64,000 bases of DNA. It comes from Neoarius graeffei (Eukaryota > Chordata > Actinopteri > Siluriformes > Ariidae). The notes beneath the pieces are model-generated. The model made no database searches and was not told the DNA's origin. It worked only from the letters and a program-made list of their open reading frames with translations. The position numbers were made by a program, and so were the translations under genes. Where the stretch lies: NCBI RefSeq assembly GCF_027579695.1, contig NC_083592.1, positions 34,292,714 through 34,356,713 on the forward strand, written 5' to 3'. The first letter of the stretch is position 1; every line of letters starts with the position of its first letter. This document shows, one piece after another, positions 48,901 to 59,900 of this stretch.

Positions 48901-51900
48901 CCACGCAGGGTGCCCAAACTTTTGCTTCGGGCCCTTTTCCTTTTTTGTCATTTTGAAAATGCAAAAGATGAAAATAAAAAATAGTTTTTGCTTAAAATAT
49001 AAAGGGAACGAGTCATTAACTTTATGCCTTTTGGAGATCATTTCATCTTCAACTTGCTTAACTGTTCACAGTAACAGCAATTTTGACCAGGGGTGCCCAA
49101 ACTTTTGCATACCACCGTACATCAGAAACAAAACACAAAAACACGTAACAGACCTCGCAGGACTGCTTGCTCTCCATAATCTTCAGAATGGTGTCTTTGA
49201 GGGCATGATGGACAAAGGGCGTGGCTGTAGCCTTCATGTACTGCTCCATCAGTGTGCTGGCCAGCGTGGTGGCACGGAACAGAGTGGTGGCTTCATCTGG
49301 CGAAAATTACAACATACTTATAACATTCAACAGTCTGACTCCATTTGTTACATATGCTGACTTGTAATGCTGTTTGCTTAAAAAGGTACAACTGTTAATG
49401 GAGGAGTTTTGCATATATAGTACAGAAAAGGATCAGAAAACTTTACCTTCCATATTAATCTCTCGGTCATTTAAAGTCCTGAGTAGTGGAGCCTCGGCTT
49501 TCTCGTGCCTGAAGATCTTGAGCAGGATGCTGGCCAGTAGAGTGCGGTCCTGCCCACACACATGAGCCAGCGCATAGATCACGTGGAAATCTCTTTGCAG
49601 AATCACCTGAGTACCAAAGGGTGGTCAAGTGAAAACCACAATAAAGAACGAGACTGCAAACAAAAATATGTCAGCAGCATGCAAACCTGAAGCATATTGT
49701 GCATAAATCAGTGCCATGTAATTTCATATATAAAAACAAGTTCTTTAAAAGTGCTCGTCTTACAAAAACGACATCATAAAATCCTGGGTTTTCTGTGCGT
49801 GGTATGATCAAATAGGTTGTAAAGTTCACCGAGAAATAAAAAATTGGTTTGAAAAAGAAAAATTTACGCCTGAATTCTGTTCCAAAATCATTAAAAGCTT
49901 GTCTGCCATTCGATCGGAGCAATTTATTGGTCAGCGGTGCTGCGTGTGTGACATCATGTGCGCCACTGCCTTCTTTTGTAAAGCTCTCTACACAACTTTA
50001 TGACAACAAGGACAAAGAAGTGACTCAGAGTGAATAAGCATGTTTCGGTTTGTTTTTAGATCAGTAATTGTCTGTCGTCTATCTAAGTATTATATTTGGC
50101 CGCATAGAAAATACCTTAGAACGTTATTGATCCGACTAAGGACAACTAATAAATTCGAGCAAAAGGCTAAAAACACAAGCTTGACACTTCCTGTGCGGCG
50201 GTGAGCTCTTTGGGACGGCGCTTCTGACTTTTGTTTCCAGATCGTAGGAACTGCTCCATGTACCAAACATCACTCAAATCCTTCTATGTGAATTTACCTC
50301 ACAAATTTATATCTTTTTCAAAACGCACGGAGCAGATACCAAACCGCCCTGATGGCTTGAAGTTACCGCTTTTTGTCTGTACAAATCGAACCCATTCAGT
50401 CTGTACTGGCCCTTTTCCACTACCCTTTTTCAGCTCACTTCAGCCCAACACGGCTCGCGTTTCGACTACCTCAGAGCAGCACGACTCGGCTCGCTTCAGC
50501 CCTGCTCAGCCCCCAAAACTCGCACGGTTTTGGAGTGGGGCTAGGGGCGTGAGGAGACACTCCCCTGTGCACCGATTGGTGAGGAGGAGTGTCCTCACAC
50601 GCCCACACACGCTCCGCGAGCACGCTGGGATCTGTAAACACCGTAAACCCGGAAGAAGAAGAATTACGAATTACGAGAATTTCTGAAGCCTTACGCGCCT
50701 CGCCTCATCTATACGCTCTTGCCAGTATCTGTTGGCGTTGTCGGTGACAACAAGCCACAGCACCAAGACCAGCCACACTAACGACTCCATGTTTATTGTT
50801 TACTATCCGGGTCGTGAGACGACCGCTTAAAAGGTCACTGATGTCACTGTTTGCGCCGCCTAACGACATCACGTGATGTCCACCCACTTTCGCTAACTCC
50901 ACCCAATGTGTCCACCCACTTCCAGCCAGCACGGTTCAGCGCGGTTGTAGTCGAAATGCAACTCCAACAGCCCCGCTCAGCTCGACTCAGCCCAACTCAG
51001 CCGCGTTGGTAGTGGAAAAGCGGCATAAGTGTCCTGCCGACTTTGGGGTGTAATGGATCAAAATTCCACCTTTTTTAAAATAAAAATCAGTTACACTTGA
51101 ACAGCCTTGAACAAGACACCCCTTAGGAAGCATGCTTTGCTTTTAATTTACATAGACGAAGCCAGAAATGCCACAAACTTTCAAGCGTTCCACGCATGAC
51201 GTCACTTCCTTTGAATCAACAATAACTTAGCAGGAACGCATTCGTGTAATGGCGGACTCAAAGAGCCAAACTTTACCGGCTAAATAGAACATGTTCTCGG
51301 GCTCGTATTAAAATACAATTTTATAAGGTTTTATAAGGTATAATTTCCAGGGGTGATGCCATTTTCATAAGACTAGCACTTTAATACTCATGTTTGAGAT
51401 TCTTACATCTTTGAATTCATTATACTCTTCCTCTGGCATGATTTTCTCCATGGAATAGCGTGCTCGCACACGCAAGGAGCCTGGCTCAATTCCCTTCAGA
51501 GGCACATGAGAGCTCAACGGAAACCATTCGTCAATCATCTGTCCCCTCTGCAACCGGCTCAGAAGGCAGCGCATGAACACTGCACAGACGTGAACGTGCA
51601 CATTTAAAACATGGTGCTTTAAATAAAGTCCATTAAGTTCCATTCATGTGGACAGCAGAGGGTGCCACAGCACAAATAAACAAACATGGTCTTAAACCAA
51701 AGGCTACCATGTTGCTTTATACAGTAATCCAGGCAACTCAACTGTTTTTACAGAACGTGTGTAATTTGCATTAATTTTCTACCGAGTACAGAGTTTTTCT
51801 TTCAAAGTATACTTACAAATATCACTTTCTTTGCTCTTCTTAGTCTTGTTGCTTAAGCTGATTTCAAATCGGTTTATTTCACTGGATAAGTCACTGAAAG

Positions 51901-53691
51901 GAAGCGAAAAGGAATAACTTCTTCATGAATGCATCGTTCAGTCACCTATCAGTTAAGGCTGCAAGTAAAATATTTCACTATTATGTGCAATACACGCGTC
52001 TACTCACTCAAAGATGAACTCCTCGGTGAAGACCGGGTTCTGGCCATCTCTCGGGTGAGTCCTGGCTACATGCACGCTGTTCAAGTAGATGTTACAGTAT
52101 GGGTTTGTGAAATGTTTAATGGGAAGTTTGTGCGCCTCTTCAACATACAGCACTAAGCTGCTCACCTGAGATAGAAGGATGAAAATAAAATGTATTGATA
52201 CAAATTATATTGGTATAATTAGGCGACTCATTTTAGATTTTTCGGATCACGGATCCGCCGACGGCAGTTAAATACTACCGCTAGAAAAATAAAAAGTCTG
52301 TGCGTATTATTTTTATTTTAACCGCCGAAACGTACAAAAAGAAATGTAAAAAAAAAAAAGTCACATTTTTCTTGTAACAGCACTGTATCCCTGGTACTAG
52401 GTCAGATTTCTTTAAGTAAAAAGTATTAGAATTGCAAATACAAACGGCAATGCGTGTTGTATATATCTACTTCAGCCGAGTCCGAAAAAGAAACTATTTA
52501 CGACATTGAGTATTCACTTGAATGTTATGGTATTTATGACCGCTTTACGACAGTGTCAGGCCAAGTTTACATTAGACCGTATCGGTCTCGTTTTCTTCGC
52601 GGATGCACTGTCCGTTTACATTAAACCGCCTGGAAATGCCGGGAAACGGGAATCCGCCAGCGTCCACGTATTCAATCCAGATCGTGTCTGGTCCGGTGCT
52701 GTGTAAACATTGAGATACGCGGATACGCTGTGCTGAGCTCTAGCTGGCGTCGTCATTGGACAACGTCACTGTGACATCCACCTTCCTGATTCGCTGGCGT
52801 TGGTCATGTGACGCGACTGCTGAAAAACGGCGCGGACTTCCGCCTTGTATCACCTTTCATTAAAGAGTATAAAAGTATGAAAATACTGATGCAAATACTG
52901 CCCATTGTGTAGTTATGATTGTCTTTAGGCTTGCCATCCTTCCACTTGCAAGTAGTAAGTGATATGCGCTGGGATCACACACACAGCGGCTCAGTCCCGA
53001 ATCGTGGCTTGTGCACTTCACTCGCGCGCTGTGTGAGCTGCGCAGGGCCGGAGTGCGCACCCTCCAGAGGGCACTCGCTGTTCAGGGCGGAGTGATTTGG
53101 AGCGCAGGATGCCTGCGGAGCCGAGCGTATCCGTGTATTGGTGTTGCTGTGTGCACGCGAATGGTGTATTGGTGTTGCTGTGTGCACACTAATCGTTTTA
53201 AAAACGTTAATCTGATGATCCGCTGATACGGTCTAATGTAAACATGGGCTCAAACTCGTGCTGACCATGGCTGACGGCATGGATTCCGAGCTATCGCCTC
53301 AACTGTACGTAAGCATAAAGTGTGGTAAAGAAAAGTCTTTTCACTGTCTCACTAACCAAAACGTGGGCGATTTCGTCTCTCAAGCGTTGAAAGTAAACAA
53401 TGAAAAGATCAAAACGATCTTTGGTTCTCAGAAAGAAGGTGGTGATGTAACGAGCGTGATGCTGAATATGCCTGCAAGTATCTGACTGTGGAATTAGAAG
53501 AGGATGGTGCCGCAGAGAGTCCTATCAAATCAAGTAGCACGAACGCATCAGCCTTCAATGTGCTCATGAGAGCTCAACGGTCATATGACCACATACCTTC
53601 AGAGAAGTAAGTACTGGAATGCTAGTCCGTGTTATAAACTTATACACAAGAACACACACACACATACATATATATACACATACATACATTT

Positions 53692-53769
<78 letters not shown>

Positions 53770-53790
53770 TATATATACATACACACACAC

Positions 53791-53855
<65 letters not shown>

Positions 53856-53867
53856 TATATATATATA

Positions 53868-53919
<52 letters not shown>

Positions 53920-56900
53920 CACACACACACACATATACATATATATATATATATATATACATACACACACATATATGTATGTATGTGTGTATATATAAAG
54001 TGTGTCTCTTGAATTTAAATTTTATCATCTTAATCCAATGAAATTGTCATGCAAAAAAAAAAAAAAATTGGCCAAGGACACTTATTTTTATTTCGACCGA
54101 CATCAAAAACATGTTGAAAAAATCCGTGAACCTAAAGATAAAAAAATGGGTGGCCTTAGTGAGAAGTTCACATATATGAGGGCCATGACACAAACTAGCA
54201 CTAGTGCTATTTTGTGCAAAAAATATTGGTAGCAACAGCAAATATTGAACAAGAGTGCTCGGAGAGCACAATATCCCCTGCTGGCAACTATGTCTATGCT
54301 AGAAGTACTTAATACACCCCCATGAAATCGTCAAAGTACAAGTTTGGTAATCAAGCGCCATAACACTGGTGAAATGTGACTGAAAGTGCAATATGCGTAT
54401 TACCGACATAGAACAAAGAATCCTGTCAAGTTTCATTAAATTCCTCCAAAAATTCTGAGAGGAGTTGATTTCAGAAGGTGAGCACCCTTCCCGGGACCGA
54501 CATTGCCACGACATAATCCCCCTTCGTGTCTTTCGGCCAGCGGGGGATAAAAATTAAGATGCTTTATGCGCTGAAGTTTGTTGCTTCCTTGCTTTGTTAG
54601 CTATGGTTTCTCGTATAGCGCTTTTAACAACCGACATGGTCGCAAAGCAACTTTACAGAATTTGAATGACTTTAAACATGAGCTAATTTTATCCCTAATC
54701 TATCCCCAATGAGCAAGCCTGTGGCGACGGTGGCAAGGAAAAACTCCCTCAGACGACATATGAAGAGGAGCCAGACTCAAAAGGGAACCCATCCTCATTT
54801 GGGCAACAACAGACATCATGATTATAACATTAACAGTTTTAACGTTAAGTCAGTTTCGTTGATGTTATAAACTCTTCATTGATGGAAACTTGAGTGCAAA
54901 ACTGTTCATGACGACTGCAGTCCTAAAGTTAGCAAGTCAACTGTAGTCCTCAGCCATAAAAGCATTCTCGTCTCTTGTACGGATTAGCTAGGCTGCTGCT
55001 ATGGGGCCACCTGAGATGCAGATGGGGGTCGCAGGATAGTTTATGTACATAAACTTGTTTTTTGATATATTTAAAATGTCATATTATATTAGCCTTAAAT
55101 CAATTCGGAGCGCCTCTTATACCCATTTTACAACAGACTGCAACAAGCCACATCCAACATGCTTTCACCTTAATCAAAGTCGCCTCCTGCACTGGACACT
55201 GGTGGTGTGCAGAAGGAAATATAAATTAGCATATTTTGTATGAAATGTTTGTTGTTTCATCCTAATATTCATGCTATATTTTGCATCATTGTACGCTTGA
55301 AATCTAAAAAGCGCACAGGTGATATTTCTGACTGTAGCCTACTGCATCAATTTCATTTATACGTTATATTTAGGGGTGTTCACACGGCACATATTTGCAT
55401 CGATGCTGCACCGATGTATTTTGTTGCGATATATCTTACACCGGTGTAAATTTTGTGGAGCGTTCACACGTCACAAACCTGCTTACTGGAGAGAAGCGTG
55501 TTAGCACCGGTGCAGCAGCCCCACTTGCGTTCACACGGCAGTTTTTGCGACCGTGCTATACGATAGTAATAATGCGGAAATGAAATATGCGCATGCGTGA
55601 AAATGTACTTCCTTTTCCCGGTTGTCATGGCATCACCAAGCGCCGGGAAAACAACGTGGATGAAGACACCAGTGTTGCCAGATACCGCTGACGTTTTCCA
55701 GCCCAAAATATGTTCAAATCCACCAAAATGCACTTAAAACCGCCCAATCTGGCAACACTGGAAGACACAGTTCTGTTGTTGTTGATATTCGCCATTTTGG
55801 AAGCACAAAATATCAGGATGCAAATTATGCAATGCCCGTATGTAATCAACTCTCCTCACGCGTAGCGAGTCTACCCCTGTAGCGTTCAGACGTCCCATTT
55901 TATATCGGTGCTGCCCCGCAAACTAGCATTTACTCCGGAGTAAATTTCTTAAACCCCCTCCCGAGCAGGGTTAGATTTGCACCGGTTTAAGCAGCTTTCA
56001 GGGGCTACACCGGTATAACTTTGTACCGTGTGAACGCTCTACCGGGGCAGCCCCGGTGCTACACCGGAGTAAAAAAAAAGTTGTCGTATGAACACCCCTT
56101 TTGACAAAATGTTTATTCCATTTATGTTGACTTGTAACAGTCAAATATGAAACGTTACACACACATCTTTCTATGGCTCGGGCACTGATTTACAGTAACG
56201 CACTGAATTCTTAAAACAGTGGGGTTATAATTTCAAATACAACCCCGATTCCAAAAAAGTTGGGACAAAGTACAAATTGTAAATAAAAACGCGAATGCAA
56301 TAATTTACAAATCTCAAAAACTGATATTGTATTCACAATAGAACATAGACAACATATCAAATGTCAAAAGTGAGACATTTTGAAATTTCATGCCAAATAT
56401 TGGCTCATTTGAAATTTCATGACAGCAACACATCTCAAAAATGTTGGGACAGGGGCAATAAGAGGCTGGAAAAGTTAAAGGTACAAAAAAGGAACAGCTG
56501 GAGGACCAAATTGCAACTCATTAGGTCAATTGGCAATAGGTCATTAACATGACTGGGTATAAAAAGAGCATCTTGGAGTGGCAGCGGCTCTCAGAAGTAA
56601 AGATGGGAAGAGGATCACCAATCCCCCTAATTCTGCACCGACAAATAGTGGAGCAATATCAGAAAGGAGTTCGACAGTGTAAAATTGCAAAGAGTTTGAA
56701 CATATCATCTACAGTGCATAATATCATCAAAAGATTCAGAGAATCTGGAAGAATTTCTGTGCGTAAGGGTCAAGGCCAGAAAACCATACTGGGTGCCCGT
56801 GATCTTCGGGCCCTTAGACGGCACTGCATCACATACAGGCATGCTTCTGTATTGGAAATCACAAAATGGGCTCAGGAATATTTCCAGAGAACATTATCTG

Positions 56901-59900
56901 TGAACACAATTCACCGTGCCATCCGCCGTTGCCAGCTAAAACTCTATAGTTCAAAGAAGAAGCCGTATCTAAACATGATCCAGAAGCGCAGACGTCTTCT
57001 CTGGGCCGAGGCTCATTTAAAATGGACTGTGGCAAAGTGGAAAACTGTTCTGTGGTCAGACGAATCAAAATTTGAAGTTCTTTATGGAAATCAGGGACGC
57101 CGTGTCATTCGGACTAAAGAGGAGACGGATGACCCAAGTTGTTATGAGCGCTCAGTTCAGAAGCCTGCATCTCTGATGGTATGGGGTTGCATTAGTGCGT
57201 GTGGCATGGGCAGCTTACACATCTGGAAAGACACCATCAATGCTGAAAGGTATATCCAGGTTCTAGAGCAACATGTGCTCCCATCCAGACGACGTCTCTT
57301 TCAGGGAAGACCTTGCATTTTCCAACATGACAATGCCAAACCGCATACTGCATCAATTACAGCATCATGGCTGCGTAGAAGAAGGGTCCGGGTACTGAAC
57401 TGGCCAGTCTGCAGTCCAGATCTTTCACCCATAGAAAACATTTGGTGCATCATAAAACGGAAGATACGACAAAAAAGACCTAAGACAGTTGAGCAACTAG
57501 AATCCTACATTAGACAAGAATGGGTTAACATTCTTATCCCTAAACTTGAGCAACTTGTCTCCTCAGTCCCCAGACGTTTACAGACTGTTGTAAAGAGAAA
57601 AGGGGATGTCTCACAGTGGTAAACATGGCCTTGTCCCAACTTTTTTGAGATGTGTTGTCATGAAATTTAAGATCACCTAATTTTTCTCTTTAAATGATAC
57701 ATTTTCTCAGTTTAAACATTTGATATGTCATCTATGTTCTATTCTGAATAAAATATGGAATTTTGAAACTTTCACATCATTGCATTCCGTTTTTATTTAC
57801 AAGTTGTACTTTGTCCCAACTTTTTTGGAATCAGGGTTGTAATTGCCTCTGAAGGAAATATTTGGGGGGGGGGGGGGGGGGGGGGCGCTATTATAAAGCA
57901 CAATTATCAGTGATGGGTGCTGGCAAATGCCAAGTAGCACCACACCGCCAGAAATAAAATAAAATAAATATTATAATAATTAGCTCGACTGTCAGCTTGG
58001 TGCATCAGGGCTCAGGTAGCGGCGTGTTACCTGTCGTAGACGCTTGTTTGAAGTGGACTGTGTCTGCTTCCTTAAGTTACTGCAGAAGGTTTGTAGGCAT
58101 TTCATCCAGTCCTGTGAGTTTTAAAGAGAGCGCTTTAGAGTCAACTTTAACGTTAGGGACTGAATGAACAGATGTGGTGAGGACACGTACCTGGGCCTGA
58201 TCAGGCGTGTCTCCCGCAAAGTAGAAAATGCACTGCTCTTCACTAAAGTGCTGAATCACAATCTGGAAACAGTTTGGCCTGCAAAAAAACAAACGATACT
58301 GTGATGTTCTGTCTGGCCCAATGATTTAAAGGACTCCTCTCTATGGACCCTTTTCACGTGACGTCACGACAAACGCGGCCGCCATTTTGGACGTGTACTA
58401 CCAGTAGTTTACCACAGCCAGCATTGAGGAACGGCAGCAAAGAAAGTTTTTACTTTCAGCAAGACTTCCATCATGCCACTATATTGTTGTGCACCTGGAT
58501 GTAGTAACCATCAACAAACAAGGCAAGGTTTATCATTTTATCGGATCCCGACGGAGAAGATGGATAGCGGCCATTAACAGATTGGCAGCCCTCGGCATAC
58601 CAACGCTTGTGTAGTGACCACTTTGTTGGAGGTAAGACGAATAAAATTAGCCAGAAAAGGCATTACATTGCTGTTAACATTCTGTGGCGGCGAGTGTGTA
58701 ACCAAATAGGTTAAAATAACCCACTGTAACCTCTTTGTTCTTCTGTAGTAGCTATTGTTGACTAGCTAATGTCAACATCATCATAGCTGGTATGTTACTG
58801 TAGCAATGTTTACATTCAGTCATTTGGATGACTGTTAAAACCTTTCAGTCTCAAGTTTTTCCTTTACTGTATTTACTAGTTTACTGTAATTATGATCCAG
58901 CAGCTATTTACACCGGATCCAGTATAAATAGCTGCCGGAGCCAACGTCCGAGGTTCCGGAGCGCGCTCCGGCTTGCTCTCCCTCAAATTAGGCAGCGCGC
59001 GCCGGCTTGCTCCCGGAGTGCTCCGGCCGAGGTTGCCCTCAAATTAAGCAGCGCGCGCCGGCTTGCTCCCGGAGTGCTCCGGCCGAGGTTGCCCTCAAAT
59101 TAAGCAGCGCGCTCCGGCTTGCTCCGGAGCAAGCCGGAGCGCGCTCCGTAACCTCGGCCGGAGCACTCCTGGAGCAAGCCGGAGCGTGCTCCGGAACCTC
59201 GGACATTGGCGTGTATGTGTATGGCGATGGGTTTTTAACGACATAGGTATACAGATCATGTGGGCCGAAGTCAGGTAAAAGACGAGGGCTTCGTGTACTT
59301 CCGTACGTACGTCAGTGAACAATCCTGGTGGAAGCAGGTCAACGTCGTTCTCTAAGCCTGCTAACCTCAATTTTTGCAAATACCTCTCCCTCTGCTCGCC
59401 CTGTAAATGCCCTACGTCGCTGGATAGTGAAGGTGTTTTCTGCATCTCGCTCCTTTTTCTTTTATGTTTTTCGTTTGTCGCCTTCCTCGCATTCAAACTG
59501 ATTCGAGCCCAAGTCCACTACATGTCCAAAATGGCGGTCGCGTTTACGAAGGTCACGTGACTGAAAAGGGTCTATAGCTCATCCTGCTTAAGGATGAAAT
59601 TGTGCTACGAGACAGCACACGCTGGTTACCTGCCAAACAGACTGTCATGCACACAGTACACTGAGGACACACTGAGGTCGATCAGCCCTTTGGGTTTGGT
59701 GGCTCGTTTCTCGCTCTCAAAGTAGATAAGTTGAGCATCATTGCCCTCCAGGATGAAGTACAGATTCTTCCAGCGCTTTCCTTTGCCTGAATAAACCATC
59801 ACGGATTGAAATGATGAAAAATGCCCATCTACACGGCTACCAATGCAGTTAGTAAGTAAGAGCGGTATAATGGCTTTGCATATCTGCAAAAGCACTGCGA

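Larger units (their letters stand above)
42987..49117 (+). mobile_element. Tc1-like transposon (level 1 of four-deep nest)
   Basis: CAGTGGCATGCAAAAGTTTG at the left and CAAACTTTTGCATACCACCG at the right, flanked by TA. Without the inserted block (43052-47563 and one target copy) it is about 1.61 kb, the standard Tc1 size. An internal TIR-like GGGTGCCCAAACTTTTGC near 48908 suggests IR/DR-type ends. Confidence 0.85.
58341..59577. mobile_element. TIR element with broken THAP exon
   Basis: CTATGGACCCTTTTCA and (inverted) CTATAGACCCTTTTCA start imperfect ~60-bp TIRs. These include GCCGCCATTTTGGACGTG at the left and GACCGCCATTTTGGACATG (inverted) at the right. A THAP-like exon points inward from the left and an ORF points inward from the right. 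No clear target duplication was seen. Confidence 0.8.

Noticed and set aside
53585-54041. Long open frames of Tyr/Ile repeats
   Set aside because: They are translations of the (AT)n microsatellite.
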